The position numbers and the translations under genes were made by a program. Positions 36,331-46,218 of a DNA stretch of 64,000 bases are shown piece by piece. The notes beneath the pieces are model-generated. The model made no database searches and was not told where the DNA came from. It saw nothing but the letters and a program-made list of their open reading frames with translations. The stretch spans positions 62,001 through 126,000 of the forward strand of contig NZ_QKYW01000002.1 of the NCBI RefSeq assembly GCF_003253735.1, given 5' to 3'. Positions within the stretch are counted from its first letter, which is position 1. Every line of letters begins with the position of its first letter. Source of the DNA: Pseudomonas sp. URMO17WK12:I2. Its GTDB lineage: Bacteria; Pseudomonadota; Gammaproteobacteria; Pseudomonadales; Pseudomonadaceae.

Positions 36331-36498
36331 ATGCGTCGACAGTTCAGTTTCAGGGCGCAACCCTTTCAGCAGGCGCTGACGCGCTGCACGACCCTGGGCA
36401 CGCCCGCCACCGTTTCAAACAAGGACATGTCGCCTCTCGTGCATTTTCCGGAGGCCACTTACTTCATCGAAGATTTGCACGAGGATCGCCGCAAATGA
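36331..36498 (+). CDS. Small 55-aa protein, translationally coupled to the wcaJ-like gene
   Basis: A short reading frame starts at ATG 36331, 10 nt after GGAGG (36316-36320), and ends at TGA 36496-36498. The stop overlaps the next ATG as ATGA. The product is basic at the start (MRRQFSFRAQPFQQALTR) and acidic at the end ([11 protein letters not shown]), with no membrane segment. A good ribosome site and the exact 4-bp overlap support translation. It fills what would otherwise be a 234-bp gap in a tight operon. It could be a real small protein or only a leader peptide coupling translation. No homologue is known to me. Confidence 0.55.
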   Translation: MRRQFSFRAQPFQQALTRCTTLGTPATVSNKDMSPLVHFPEATYFIEDLHEDRRK

Positions 36499-37886
36499 TT
36501 TCCAAACGGATCAATCCTGCCGAGAACCGCAGGGGACTCACGTTCTGGGGTCAATGGACCTGTGCCATTACTCTGGTCAGCATGCTGCTCTGCTACCTGG
36601 TCGTCCAGCGCTACGGTGACGTACCCACCGAGTACCGCCTGTTGATCGTGCTCACGGTACTGGGTTCGGTACCGGCCTACGGTCTGCTGCGCGTGTACCA
36701 CAAGCGCCTCGGCTACCTGACCGGCCTGGGCCACCTGCTGGGTGGCTGGCTGACCCTGCTCGCCGGCCTGCTGTTCATCGCCTACTTCAGCCAGAGCCTG
36801 GAGCGCTTCTCCTTCGAGATCATGCGTGAATGGGCGCTGCTGGGCTTCCTGGCCCAGGCCATCGCTTTCATCCCGCTGCGCTACTTCGCCCGCCTGCACT
36901 CGGAGAAGCTGCGCAACGAGCGCGTCTCGCTGATCATCGGCTCCGGTGAGAAAGCCCACGAGCTGGCCGAGCGCCTGAGCGCCTCGAACCGCGTGCCACT
37001 GGTTGGCCTGATCGCCTCCAGCGACGATGCGCAAACCCAGGATGGCCGCTTCCCGATTCTCGGCAAGCTGCAGGAACTGCGCGAAGTCACCGAGCAGCAT
37101 GGCGTACGCCGCGTGTACATCGCCCTGACCCTGGATGAGATCTCGCACATCGAGAAGCTCTATATCGACCTGCTGGACATGAGCGTCGACGTGGTCTGGG
37201 TGCCGGACTTCGGCAGCATGCCGCTGCTCAACCAGTCGATCTCGCAGATCGAACAGCTGCCGGCCATCTACCTCAACGAAAGCCCGATCAGCTCGCACCC
37301 GGCTGCCGTATTTAGCAAGGAGCTGATGGATCGCACCCTGGCCTTCCTGGCGCTGGTGGCCCTGAGCCCGGTATTCATCGCCGCGGCCATCGCCGTGAAG
37401 CTCTCCTCGCCCGGCCCGGTGTTCTTCCTGCAGCCGCGTCATGGCTGGAACGGTGGCGTGATCCTGGTGTGGAAATTCCGCTCCATGCGCATGCATGACG
37501 ACAAGGTCGTCAAGCAGGCAACCCGTGAAGACCCGCGCATCACCCCGGTCGGCCGCTTCCTGCGTCGCACCTCGATCGATGAGCTGCCGCAGCTGATCAA
37601 CGTGCTGCGTGGCGAGATGTCCCTGGTCGGTCCGCGCCCGCACGCCGTGGCCCATAACAATTACTACAGCGACAAGATCCTCGCCTACATGGCCCGTCAC
37701 CGCCTCAAGCCGGGTATCACCGGCCTGGCCCAGGTGACCGGTCACCGTGGTGAAACCGAAACCCTGGAAAAAATGCAGCAGCGCGTGGAGAAGGACCTGG
37801 CCTACATCAACAACTGGTCCCTGTGGCTGGACATCAAGATTCTGGTGAAGACGCCCTTCACCCTGTTCTCCCGCGACATTTATTGA
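36495..37886 (+). CDS. Undecaprenyl-phosphate glucose/galactose phosphotransferase (WcaJ/PslA type)
   Basis: This 463-aa polyisoprenyl-phosphate hexose-1-phosphate transferase loads the first sugar onto undecaprenyl phosphate. The N-terminal half has four membrane helices and a CoA-binding-like domain ([17 protein letters not shown] ... [12 protein letters not shown]). The C-terminal catalytic domain has [46 protein letters not shown] and [13 protein letters not shown] 36495 overlaps the small ORF. The frame upstream to 36279 lacks a start with a ribosome site and is out of phase with the small ORF. The first sugar is probably glucose or galactose. Confidence 0.93.
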   Translation: MISKRINPAENRRGLTFWGQWTCAITLVSMLLCYLVVQRYGDVPTEYRLLIVLTVLGSVPAYGLLRVYHKRLGYLTGLGHLLGGWLTLLAGLLFIAYFSQSLERFSFEIMREWALLGFLAQAIAFIPLRYFARLHSEKLRNERVSLIIGSGEKAHELAERLSASNRVPLVGLIASSDDAQTQDGRFPILGKLQELREVTEQHGVRRVYIALTLDEISHIEKLYIDLLDMSVDVVWVPDFGSMPLLNQSISQIEQLPAIYLNESPISSHPAAVFSKELMDRTLAFLALVALSPVFIAAAIAVKLSSPGPVFFLQPRHGWNGGVILVWKFRSMRMHDDKVVKQATREDPRITPVGRFLRRTSIDELPQLINVLRGEMSLVGPRPHAVAHNNYYSDKILAYMARHRLKPGITGLAQVTGHRGETETLEKMQQRVEKDLAYINNWSLWLDIKILVKTPFTLFSRDIY

Positions 37887-37941
37887 ACGCGCCCATTTTG
37901 GCGCACGTAACGATTAACGCTCACTCAAGGAAAGTTTATCC

Positions 37942-39288
37942 ATGAATATCACTGTCGTTGGAACCGGCTATGTCGGCCTCGTCACCGGCGCCTGTATCGC
38001 CGAGATGGGCAACACGGTTGTCTGCGTGGATGTCGATCCGAAAAAGATCGAGAACCTCAAGAAAGGCATCCTGCCGATTTACGAGCCGGGTCTGGAGACC
38101 GTGGTGGAAGAGAACTTCGCGGCCGGTCGCCTGCTGTTCACCACCGCACTGCCAGAAGCGATGGAGCAGTCGGACATCATCTTCATCGCCGTCGGCACGC
38201 CGCCCGGTGAAGACGGCTCGGCGGACCTGCGCTACGTGCTGGAAGTGGCGCGCCAGATCGGCAGCCTGATGACCCGCCACACCACCGTGATCAACAAATC
38301 CACCGTGCCGGTGGGTACCGCCGACCTGGTACGCGCCGAAATCCTCGAGCAGCTCGAGCTGCGCGGCAAGGACATCAGTTTCGACGTGGTCTCCAACCCG
38401 GAATTCCTCAAGGAAGGTGCCGCGGTCGACGACTTCATGCACCCGGACCGGATCATCATCGGTACCGACAGCGAGCGCGCCCGCCAGGTGATGAGCGAGC
38501 TGTACGCCCCGTTCATCCGTAACAACCCGCGTATCAAGTTCATGGGCGTGCGCGATGCGGAAATGACCAAGTACGCCGCCAACGCCATGCTGGCCACCAA
38601 GATCTCCTTCATGAACGAGATCGCCAGCCTGTGCGACCGCCTGGATGTGGACATCGAAAACGTGCGCCTGGGCATCGGCTCCGACCAGCGTATCGGCTAC
38701 CACTTCATCTACGCCGGTTGCGGCTACGGCGGCTCGTGCTTCCCGAAAGACGTCAAGGCGCTGATCAGCATCGCCCACCAGAACGACTTCGAACCCAAGC
38801 TGCTGCAGGCCGTCGAAGCCCGCAACGAGCAGCAGAAGCAGTCGCTGTTCAACAAGCTGAGCGCGCACTTCGAAGGTGACCTCAAGGGCCGCACCTTCGC
38901 CGTCTGGGGCCTCGCGTTCAAGCCCGGCACCGACGACATGCGTGAAGCACCCAGCGTGGTGCTGATCAACAGCCTGATCAACGCCGGTGCCAAGGTCAAA
39001 GCCTTCGACCCGATCGCCCGTGAAACCGCAGCACGCGAGTTCCCCGAACACTGGTTCAAGGAAGGTCGCCTGCAGATCGTCGACGGCCAGTACGAAGCCG
39101 CCATCGATGCCGACGCCCTGGTGCTGGTCACCGAGTGGAAGCCGTTCCGTCGCCCTGACTTCAAGGCCCTGAAGAAGCTGCTCAAGCAGCCGGTGATCAT
39201 CGACGGCCGCAACCAGTACGACCTCGGCCAGGTGAACCGCGAAGGCTTCGACTACTACGGCATTGGCCGTAAACAAGTGAACGGCTGA
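37942..39288 (+). CDS. ugd: UDP-glucose 6-dehydrogenase
   Basis: This 448-aa enzyme has the N-terminal Rossmann motif NITVVGTGYVGLVTGACIAE, the YEPGLE segment, VGTPPGEDGSADLRYV and SNPEFLKEGAAVDDFMHPDR. The active-site loop GCGYGGSCFPKDVKAL carries the catalytic Cys, and the C-terminal domain has WGLAFKPGTDDMREAPS. It oxidises UDP-glucose to UDP-glucuronate, which predicts an acidic polymer. A GDP-mannose dehydrogenase (AlgD-type) is the alternative in this superfamily, but the sequence reads as Ugd. A 254-bp spacer without a convincing gene follows. Confidence 0.93.
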   Translation: MNITVVGTGYVGLVTGACIAEMGNTVVCVDVDPKKIENLKKGILPIYEPGLETVVEENFAAGRLLFTTALPEAMEQSDIIFIAVGTPPGEDGSADLRYVLEVARQIGSLMTRHTTVINKSTVPVGTADLVRAEILEQLELRGKDISFDVVSNPEFLKEGAAVDDFMHPDRIIIGTDSERARQVMSELYAPFIRNNPRIKFMGVRDAEMTKYAANAMLATKISFMNEIASLCDRLDVDIENVRLGIGSDQRIGYHFIYAGCGYGGSCFPKDVKALISIAHQNDFEPKLLQAVEARNEQQKQSLFNKLSAHFEGDLKGRTFAVWGLAFKPGTDDMREAPSVVLINSLINAGAKVKAFDPIARETAAREFPEHWFKEGRLQIVDGQYEAAIDADALVLVTEWKPFRRPDFKALKKLLKQPVIIDGRNQYDLGQVNREGFDYYGIGRKQVNG

Positions 39289-39542
39289 GCCGCCGCTGAC
39301 ATGGACGTCATCACTCACACATCTTTGGCACACCCTGCCCGGCACGCCCACCAGGCGTGCCGGATGCGGTGCGGCGCAGTCACTACCGCTGCGCCGGGCC
39401 ATCACCCTGCCCACCTTGCCTGCCACCACCAGCCGCCCAGCGTCCGCTCGGGCGTGCAAAGCGGTGCGCGGGCCAAGGGTCGGCGTGATGGGTTTGCCGT
39501 GATCGGCTCCAACCCTTTTCCACAGAGACCGGTTTCGATCTT

Positions 39543-40691
39543 ATGACCGAACAATTACCCACTATCGTCGTCATCGGCTACAACCGCCCCAAAAGCCTCA
39601 GCCGCCTGCTCGGCTCGCTGATCGCGGCGCAGTACCCCGAAGGCAACGTGCGCCTGGTGATCAGCCTGGACAACTCCGGCAACCCGGAGCCGCGCAAGGT
39701 CGCCGAAGCGTTCGACTGGCCCCACGGCGAGAAGCGCATCATCGCTCACCCGCAGCGCCTCGGCCTGCGCCAGCACGTGCTGAGCTGTGGTGACCTGACC
39801 GAGCAGTACGGTGACGTGATCATCCTCGAGGACGATCTGTTCGTATCGCCGTTCTTCTACGACTACACCCACAAGGCCCTGCAGGCCTATGCGGACGATG
39901 CCGGCGTGGCCGGGATCAGTCTGTACAGCGTGCAGTTCAGCCAGACCGTCGACCTGCCGTTCATGCCTGTCGACGACGGCGATTCCCACGTGCACTTCAT
40001 CCAGATGGCCGCTTCCTGGGGCCAGGCGTGGTCGCGCCGGCACTGGCAGGGTTTCCGCCAGTGGCTGGAAAGCAACGGTACCGACATCAGTCATATCGAC
40101 GGCATCCCGGCCGACATCCGCGGCTGGCCGGAGTCTTCATGGCTCAAGCTGTACACCGCCTACATCATTTCCCGGGATCTGTACTTCGTGTACCCGTTCC
40201 GCTCGCTGACCACCAACTTCGGTGACCCGGGACAGCACTTCAACATCGCCTCGTCGCGCTTCCAGGTGCCGATCCAGCAGAAAGCAGTGGACTACAAGTT
40301 CTCGCGCCGCGAGGACAGCCTGGCCGTCTACGACGCCTATTGCGAGCTGTTGCCGGCGTGCATCAAGCGTCGCAATCCAGTGCTCGCCAATTACGACTTC
40401 ACGGTCAACCTGTACGGCAGCAAGACCTGCAAAGGCCTGCAATTGACCCGTACGAACGCCCGTGGGCTGCACAATTTCGCCCTTTCCATGAAGCCCATGG
40501 AACTGAGCATCCTGCACAACATCGAAGGTGAGGGCCTAGCCCTGATCGACTCCGCCGACCTCACCAGCGACAGCAAATCGCGGCAGAAGGCGGAGTACGA
40601 CATCTACCGTTTCTTTTACAAGTTTCCGTCGGTACGGATCATTTTTCTCGGCGTCATGGAACGTCTGCAATTGCTGCTCAAGCGCGCCTGA
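39543..40691 (+). CDS. Glycosyltransferase (GT-A fold, GT2-like)
   Basis: This 382-aa protein starts with PTIVVIGYNRPKSLSRLLGSL, the nucleotide-binding first strand of GT-A enzymes, and carries the metal-binding DIIILEDD-type motif (IILEDDLFVSPFFYDY, near residue 95). A long C-terminal region follows with no membrane segment. Similar proteins are annotated as hemolytic-like or sugar transferases in fucose-containing polysaccharide loci. Donor and acceptor are not predictable. Its ATG lies 4 bp before the end of a dubious 81-codon frame in the preceding gap. Confidence 0.85.
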   Translation: MTEQLPTIVVIGYNRPKSLSRLLGSLIAAQYPEGNVRLVISLDNSGNPEPRKVAEAFDWPHGEKRIIAHPQRLGLRQHVLSCGDLTEQYGDVIILEDDLFVSPFFYDYTHKALQAYADDAGVAGISLYSVQFSQTVDLPFMPVDDGDSHVHFIQMAASWGQAWSRRHWQGFRQWLESNGTDISHIDGIPADIRGWPESSWLKLYTAYIISRDLYFVYPFRSLTTNFGDPGQHFNIASSRFQVPIQQKAVDYKFSRREDSLAVYDAYCELLPACIKRRNPVLANYDFTVNLYGSKTCKGLQLTRTNARGLHNFALSMKPMELSILHNIEGEGLALIDSADLTSDSKSRQKAEYDIYRFFYKFPSVRIIFLGVMERLQLLLKRA

Positions 40692-40758
40692 TCACCGACC
40701 GTACGCAGCAGTTTATTAGCTACAGCTCCCTTATCAATTGGACATCGCAGGTATTGCA

Positions 40759-41883
40759 ATGGAACAGAAAAAAGCACTCATCACCGGTATCACAGGTCAG
40801 GACGGCTCCTACCTTGCCGAGTTCCTGCTGGAAAAAGGCTACCAGGTGCATGGCATCAAGCGCCGCGCGTCGTCCTTCAACACCCAGCGTGTGGATCACA
40901 TCTACCAGGATCCGCACGTCGACAACCAGAACTTCATCCTCCACTACGGCGACCTCAACGACTCGTCGAACCTGACTCGCATCATCCAGGAAGTGCAGCC
41001 TGACGAGGTCTACAACCTCGGCGCACAATCCCATGTAGCGGTCAGCTTCGAAGCGCCGGAATACACCGCCGATGTCGATGCCATGGGTACCCTGCGCATC
41101 CTCGAGGCCATCCGCCTGCTGGGCCTGGAAAAGAAAACCCGTTTCTATCAGGCCTCCACCTCCGAGCTGTACGGCCTGGTGCAGGAAACCCCACAGAAGG
41201 AAACCACCCCCTTCTACCCGCGCTCGCCGTATGCGGTCGCCAAACTGTACGCCTACTGGATCACCGTCAATTACCGCGAAGCCTATGGCATGTACGCGTG
41301 CAACGGCATCCTCTTCAACCACGAGTCGCCGCGCCGTGGCGAAACCTTCGTGACCCGCAAGATCACCCGCGGCATGGCCAACATCGCCCAGGGTCTCGAG
41401 CCGTGCCTGTACATGGGTAACATCGACTCGCTGCGCGACTGGGGCCATGCCAAAGACTACGTGCGCATGCAGTGGATGATGCTGCAGCAGGAGCAGCCGG
41501 ACGACTTCGTGATCGCCACCGGCGTGCAGTACTCGGTGCGTGAATTCATTACCTGGTCGGCGGCCGAGCTGGGCGTACACCTGCGCTTCGAAGGCAGCGG
41601 CGTGGACGAGCAAGGCATCGTCGAACGCATCGACGGTGACAAGGCCCCGGCCCTCAAGGTCGGCGACGTGATCGTGCGTATCGACCCGCGCTACTTCCGT
41701 CCTGCCGAAGTGGAAACCCTGCTGGGCGATCCGACCAAGGCCAAGACCAAGCTGGGCTGGACGCCGGAAATCACCGTACAGGAGATGTGCGCCGAGATGG
41801 TTCGTGAAGACCTCAAGGTTGCCCAGCGTCATGCCCTGCTCAAGGAACATGGCCACGACATGCCGGTCTCCGTGGAGAACTGA
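40759..41883 (+). CDS. gmd: GDP-mannose 4,6-dehydratase
   Basis: This 374-aa SDR converts GDP-mannose to GDP-4-keto-6-deoxymannose. The NADP-binding motif is [20 protein letters not shown] and the catalytic Tyr/Lys lie in [15 protein letters not shown]. Other Gmd-specific segments are [30 protein letters not shown] and [17 protein letters not shown] 40759 is the first codon of the family consensus [10 protein letters not shown]. The TTG-initiated extension at 40738 is unlikely. The next gene, 2 bp downstream, uses the product. Confidence 0.96.
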   Translation: MEQKKALITGITGQDGSYLAEFLLEKGYQVHGIKRRASSFNTQRVDHIYQDPHVDNQNFILHYGDLNDSSNLTRIIQEVQPDEVYNLGAQSHVAVSFEAPEYTADVDAMGTLRILEAIRLLGLEKKTRFYQASTSELYGLVQETPQKETTPFYPRSPYAVAKLYAYWITVNYREAYGMYACNGILFNHESPRRGETFVTRKITRGMANIAQGLEPCLYMGNIDSLRDWGHAKDYVRMQWMMLQQEQPDDFVIATGVQYSVREFITWSAAELGVHLRFEGSGVDEQGIVERIDGDKAPALKVGDVIVRIDPRYFRPAEVETLLGDPTKAKTKLGWTPEITVQEMCAEMVREDLKVAQRHALLKEHGHDMPVSVEN

Positions 41884-41885
41884 GC

Positions 41886-42860
41886 ATGAGCGCGCCTCTT
41901 GATCAGCGCATCTTCGTCGCCGGCCATCGTGGGATGGTCGGTTCGGCGATCGTGCGCCACCTGCAGAGCCAGGGCTACCAGAGCATCGTCACGGCGCCAC
42001 GCGACAGCGTGGACCTGGTCGATGCCGCCAGCGTGAAGCGTTTCTTCGCCGAGCAGCGCATCGACCAGGTTTACCTGGCCGCGGCCAAGGTCGGCGGCAT
42101 CCACGCCAACAACCAGTACCCGGCCGACTTCATCTATCAGAACCTGATGATCGAGGCCAACGTCATCAACGCCGCCCACGAAGCTGGCGTGCAGAAGCTG
42201 CTGTCGCTCGGCAGCTCGTGCATCTATCCGAAACATGCCGAGCAGCCGATGCGTGAAGAAGCGCTGCTGACCGGCGTGCTGGAGCCGACCAACGAGCCCT
42301 ACGCGATCGCCAAGATCGCCGGCATCAAGCTGTGCGAAAGCTACAACCGCCAGCATGGCCGCGACTACCGCAGCGTGATGCCGACCAACCTGTACGGCCC
42401 GCACGACAACTACCACCCGGAAAACAGCCACGTCATCCCTGCCCTGCTGCGCCGCTTCCATGAAGCGACCCTGCGTGGCGACGATGAAGTGGTGATCTGG
42501 GGTAGCGGCACGCCGATGCGCGAGTTCCTGCACGTCGACGACATGGCTGCGGCCAGCGTCCACGTGATGAACCTGGATGAGGCGACCTACGGGGCGCACA
42601 CCCAGCCGATGCTCTCGCACATCAACGTCGGTACCGGCCAGGACTGCACCATTCGCGAGCTGGCCGAAACCATCGCGCGGGTCACCGGGTTCCAGGGCCG
42701 CCTGAGCTTCGACAGCAGCAAGCCCGATGGCACGCCACGCAAGCTGATGGACGTGTCGCGCCTGGCCAAGCTCGGCTGGACGGCGAGCATCGACCTGGAA
42801 ACCGGCCTGCGCGATGCCTACCGCTGGTTCGTCGAACACATCGACGACGTGCGCAGCTGA
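41886..42860 (+). CDS. fcl: GDP-L-fucose synthase
   Basis: This 324-aa epimerase/reductase makes GDP-L-fucose from the Gmd product. Motifs are [56 protein letters not shown], the [18 protein letters not shown] catalytic Tyr/Lys and [11 protein letters not shown]. Gmd followed directly by Fcl is diagnostic of a fucose-containing glycan rather than D-rhamnose. It is coupled to gmd (2-bp gap) and to gmm (1-bp gap). Confidence 0.96.
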   Translation: MSAPLDQRIFVAGHRGMVGSAIVRHLQSQGYQSIVTAPRDSVDLVDAASVKRFFAEQRIDQVYLAAAKVGGIHANNQYPADFIYQNLMIEANVINAAHEAGVQKLLSLGSSCIYPKHAEQPMREEALLTGVLEPTNEPYAIAKIAGIKLCESYNRQHGRDYRSVMPTNLYGPHDNYHPENSHVIPALLRRFHEATLRGDDEVVIWGSGTPMREFLHVDDMAAASVHVMNLDEATYGAHTQPMLSHINVGTGQDCTIRELAETIARVTGFQGRLSFDSSKPDGTPRKLMDVSRLAKLGWTASIDLETGLRDAYRWFVEHIDDVRS

Positions 42861-42861
42861 C

Positions 42862-43323
42862 ATGTTTCTGCCGGCCGATACCTTCAGGACCGTGGTCGCC
42901 AGCACACCGCTGGTGTCCATCGACCTGCTGGTACGCAACCTGCAGGGTGAATTGCTGCTGGGCGAGCGCCTCAACCGCCCCGCCCAGGGCAGCTGGTTCG
43001 CCCCGGGCGGGCGGATCCTGAAGAACGAAACGCTGGACGCTGCGTTTGCGCGCCTGACCCAGGAAGAACTGGGCCAGGCATTCGGCCGCGACCAGGGCAG
43101 GCTGCTCGGCGTGTACGAGCACTTCTATGACGACAGCGTGTTCGGCGAGGCGCCGGATACCCACTACGTGGTCATTGCATACGCACTGCAACTGAGCGCG
43201 CAGCACAACCTGCAGCCGCCAAGCGTGCAACACGGTCGCTACCGCTGGTGGCCGATCGAGCAGATGCGCGATGAGCCGCGCATCCACAGCAACACCCGCG
43301 CCTATTTGCAGGCGCTGTACTAG
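42862..43323 (+). CDS. gmm: GDP-mannose mannosyl hydrolase (Nudix)
   Basis: This 153-aa Nudix-fold protein closely resembles E. coli WcaH/Gmm in outline: STPLVSIDLLVRN, LLLGERLNRPAQGSWFAPGGRI, ETLDAAFARLTQEELG and EHFYDDSVFGEAPDTHYVV. Gmm hydrolyses GDP-mannose (and GDP-glucose) to GDP and sugar, and the family has an altered Nudix box. It probably balances GDP-mannose against GDP-fucose, as in colanic acid loci where wcaH follows gmd-fcl. ATG 42862 follows the fcl stop by one base. Confidence 0.93.
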   Translation: MFLPADTFRTVVASTPLVSIDLLVRNLQGELLLGERLNRPAQGSWFAPGGRILKNETLDAAFARLTQEELGQAFGRDQGRLLGVYEHFYDDSVFGEAPDTHYVVIAYALQLSAQHNLQPPSVQHGRYRWWPIEQMRDEPRIHSNTRAYLQALY

Positions 43324-43392
43324 ATACCTCGCAAGCCATGCCTACGCGGCGGCGCTTGTGAGCCAAGACAATTTCGATATGGGAAGGCGAGC

Positions 43393-44676
43393 TTGTTCAA
43401 GCAACTCCTGGCATACCGCAATCTGCTGCTGATCTTGTTTGTCCTGAACTCGGCCTGTTTCTTTCTGACCGACGACAAGAAGGCTGGCATACCCTACCTG
43501 CGCGAGCTGTGGCTGCTCGGCATACTGGGCTGCTCGGGTGCTCTGTTCCTGGTTTGGAAACGCATCTACCAGTCCAAGACCAGCCTGTGGATCATCTTCA
43601 TGGGCCTGGTGCTGCCGGTACTCTCGGCGATCATGGCCGAGCTCAACTTCGACCAGCCGTTCATCTATGGCCTGCTCGAGGAGCGCCGCAGCTTCGCCTA
43701 CCTGGTGTTCTTCCCGGCGCTGTTCCTGATGATCAAGACCGCGCCCACCCAGAAGCACCTGGAGAACTTCTTCCTGTATTCGGGCCTGGCCTGCGCGTTC
43801 GTGGGCTACTGCTACTTCTTCAAGATCATTCCGGAAAACACCGGTGTGTCCTTCACCGTGGATGCCAAGGATGCCGGCGACGTGCTGCTACGGCCCAATC
43901 GCTTCCGCATCGGCTCGAGCTACGTGACCATCTGCGCCTTCATGCTGATGTACAGCATGAAAGACCGTATCTCGCTGCCCAAGGTCCTCACCCTGCTGTT
44001 CTTCGCGTCCTACCTGTGGCTGGTACTGCAGACGCGCCAGACCATGGTCATCTGGTGCCTGGCCGGCCTGTGGATCTTCCGCGACCGCATCGACTCGCTG
44101 CTCAAGCTGGGGCTGCTGGCCGCGACCATCCTGGTGGCCTCGTTCTTCATGTTCCCGGAGTTCTACTACGCCCAGTTCGACAAGTTCCAGGCGCTGCTCG
44201 ACGAAGCCACCACCGGCCCGGGCGTGCGCGACAACACCACGGCGATCATCCTCGGCGCGGTGGCGGACAACATGTACATCGGCATGGGCTCGCTGTCGCT
44301 GCAGTGGAAAGGCGGCTTCGGGGCGCTCTACAACGAGCACTTCTACCTCTCGGACGTGGGCATCGTCGGCGTGTACTACCGCTACGGTTTCCTCACCCCG
44401 CTGATCGCGCTGATCTTCTACGTCGGCTACCTGCGCATCATGAAGCGCTGCCCCAACAAGGGCCCGCTGCTCAGTGCCTTCCAGCTGGTGTTCTGGTTCC
44501 AGATGCTCAACATGTTCCTGTCCAATTCCCTGATGTACGGCGGCGATGTTCTGGGCATCGGCGCCGCCTGCTTCCTGTACTACTCCCGCGCCTATGCGGC
44601 GCAAGAATCCCCGACTCGTGAGATCAGAGGCACACGCCATGACCCAATTCAGTATCGTAACCATCAACTGGAATAA
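43393..44676 (+). CDS. wzy: Wzy-like polysaccharide polymerase (O-antigen ligase/polymerase family)
   Basis: This 427-aa integral membrane protein has about 10-12 hydrophobic helices, starting NLLLILFVLNSACFFL, and a large periplasmic loop around residues 250-310. That loop carries ATTGPGVRDNTTAIILG, consistent with the Wzy_C/O-antigen polymerase topology. It would polymerise lipid-linked repeat units. The start is TTG 43393, preceded by GGAAGG at a 5-nt distance; the ATG at 43379 is out of frame. The 3' end overlaps the next gene by 38 bp. The ligase alternative is unlikely in an exopolysaccharide operon lacking another polymerase candidate. Confidence 0.82.
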   Translation: MFKQLLAYRNLLLILFVLNSACFFLTDDKKAGIPYLRELWLLGILGCSGALFLVWKRIYQSKTSLWIIFMGLVLPVLSAIMAELNFDQPFIYGLLEERRSFAYLVFFPALFLMIKTAPTQKHLENFFLYSGLACAFVGYCYFFKIIPENTGVSFTVDAKDAGDVLLRPNRFRIGSSYVTICAFMLMYSMKDRISLPKVLTLLFFASYLWLVLQTRQTMVIWCLAGLWIFRDRIDSLLKLGLLAATILVASFFMFPEFYYAQFDKFQALLDEATTGPGVRDNTTAIILGAVADNMYIGMGSLSLQWKGGFGALYNEHFYLSDVGIVGVYYRYGFLTPLIALIFYVGYLRIMKRCPNKGPLLSAFQLVFWFQMLNMFLSNSLMYGGDVLGIGAACFLYYSRAYAAQESPTREIRGTRHDPIQYRNHQLE

Positions 44677-45403
44677 CCTGGAGGGTCTCAAGCAGACCTA
44701 CCAGAGTGTGGCGGCCCAGACCTATCGCAACTTCCGCTGGATCGTCGTCGACGGCGCCTCCACCGATGGTGGCGCCGAGTGGCTGGCGACCATCGACGAG
44801 CCCTACGCGGAGATCACCTCCGAGCGCGACAAGGGCCTGTATGACGCCATGAACAAGGGCCTGATCAAGGGCTCGGCGACCGAGGGCTACACCCTGTTCC
44901 TCAACAGCGGCGACTTCTTCTACGACGAGAACGTGCTGCAGAAGGTTGCCGATGCCATCGAACAGGCGCCTGGCAAGCCGCGCTACGTGTACGGCGACTA
45001 TTACCTGCAGGACGCCGCCGGGCGCCTGACGGCGGCCAGGGCGAAGAAGATCGAGCACCTGGTGCTGGGCATGCCGTCCAGCCACCAGGCCATGTATTTC
45101 GAGAACGAGCGGCTGCGCAACGTGCGCTTTCGCGAGGATTTCAAGCTCTCGGCGGACTACTGCATGATCGTCGAATTCCTGCAGGGCCAGGACCACAAGC
45201 GCGATGTGCTGAAGATCGAATCGCCGCTGTGCATCTTCGATACCACCGGGGTTTCCACCAGCCGCCGCTTCGATGCGCTGAAGGAAGACATGCGCATTCG
45301 TCGGGAGGTCATGAAACTATCGCCGTTGCACAGTATCTCTTTGTATGTCCTGCACTACGTGCATACCCACAGCAAATTGCTGAAAGCGGCTTTGGGCAAA
45401 TGA
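44639..45403 (+). CDS. GT2-family glycosyltransferase (WcaE-like)
   Basis: This 254-aa protein has the GT2 start QFSIVTINWNNLEGLKQTYQSV, VDGASTDGGAEWL, a conserved SERDKGLYDAMNKGL and the LNSGDFFYDE acidic motif. The D-K-G-x-Y-D-A-M-N-K-G segment is common in WcaE/colanic-type transferases. It starts inside the end of the wzy-like gene and its stop overlaps the next ATG (ATGA 45400-45403). Donor sugar unknown. Confidence 0.9.
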   Translation: MTQFSIVTINWNNLEGLKQTYQSVAAQTYRNFRWIVVDGASTDGGAEWLATIDEPYAEITSERDKGLYDAMNKGLIKGSATEGYTLFLNSGDFFYDENVLQKVADAIEQAPGKPRYVYGDYYLQDAAGRLTAARAKKIEHLVLGMPSSHQAMYFENERLRNVRFREDFKLSADYCMIVEFLQGQDHKRDVLKIESPLCIFDTTGVSTSRRFDALKEDMRIRREVMKLSPLHSISLYVLHYVHTHSKLLKAALGK

Positions 45404-46218
45404 ATCGTGAGCAACAACAGTCGTTGCCTGTCCGTAACACGCGCCAGTGGCGCAAAGAGGTGTTGATGAAGGCTTTTGACATCGAATTCTATGCTGGCCC
45501 CAAGGATCGTCTGATTGACGACCTGGTAGCCCATAGCACTGAAAAATACAGCTATATCGTGACGCCCAACATCAACCATGTGGTGCAACTGGAAACCGAC
45601 CGTGACCTCAAGCGCGCCTATGCGGTGGCTCGCCATCGCATCTGCGACAGCCGTGTGCTGCTGCCGCTGCTGCGCATGCTCAGGGTGCCGGTGCAGGATG
45701 CCATTCCCGGCAGCACCCTGACCGCCGAGCTGATCGATATCGCCGAGGAACGCGCCTGGGACGTGACCATCATCGGCTGTGAAGACGACGACATCGCACG
45801 TTTGCGCGAACGCTTCCCGCACATCACCTTCCACCACCACAACCCACCGATGGGCTTCATCAACAGTGAGGAAGCGATCCAGGCCTGCCTGTCCTTCGTC
45901 ATCGAGCATCCGTCCAATCTGGTGGTGCTGTCGGTCGGCTGCCCGCGCCAGGAAATTCTCGCGCACAAGATTTTCGAAACCGATCAGGCCGTGGGTATCG
46001 GCCTGTGCGTGGGCGCCTCGATCAACTTCCTGTCCGGCAAGCTGCGTCGCGCCCCGCTGTGGATGCAACGCTATTCGCTGGAATGGCTGCACCGTGCATT
46101 TACCGAACCTCGCCGCCTGGTAGGCCGTTACGCGCGTGATGCGTTCCTGATCCTGCCGATCCTGCTCAGGGAATTCAAACTGCGGCAATCACTCTTCATG
46201 GGAGGAGCTCCACGATGA
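45400..46218 (+). CDS. WecG/TagA/CpsF-family glycosyltransferase, copy 1 (divergent)
   Basis: This GT26-type protein is 272 aa from the ATGA-coupled start; a start at 45466 with AAGAGG upstream would give 250 aa. It keeps [11 protein letters not shown] and the C-terminal [28 protein letters not shown] block. It departs from the family elsewhere: the usual DG is Asp83-Ser, the G-[ST]-D-[LF] motif reads GSTL with Thr106 instead of Asp, and the FD/LD before the glycine loop is INFLSG. GT26 enzymes transfer N-acetylmannosamine-type or related sugars to lipid-linked acceptors at the membrane. It overlaps manC by 4 bp. Confidence 0.85.
   Translation: MNREQQQSLPVRNTRQWRKEVLMKAFDIEFYAGPKDRLIDDLVAHSTEKYSYIVTPNINHVVQLETDRDLKRAYAVARHRICDSRVLLPLLRMLRVPVQDAIPGSTLTAELIDIAEERAWDVTIIGCEDDDIARLRERFPHITFHHHNPPMGFINSEEAIQACLSFVIEHPSNLVVLSVGCPRQEILAHKIFETDQAVGIGLCVGASINFLSGKLRRAPLWMQRYSLEWLHRAFTEPRRLVGRYARDAFLILPILLREFKLRQSLFMGGAPR

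Noticed and set aside
39301..39546. 81-codon frame between ugd and the GT2 gene, ending in an ATGA overlap
   Set aside because: The composition is unnatural (His/Cys/Arg/Ala-rich), there is no ribosome site, and codon pattern is unlike the neighbours; the overlap alone is not enough, unlike the 55-aa ORF, which has a clear GGAGG.
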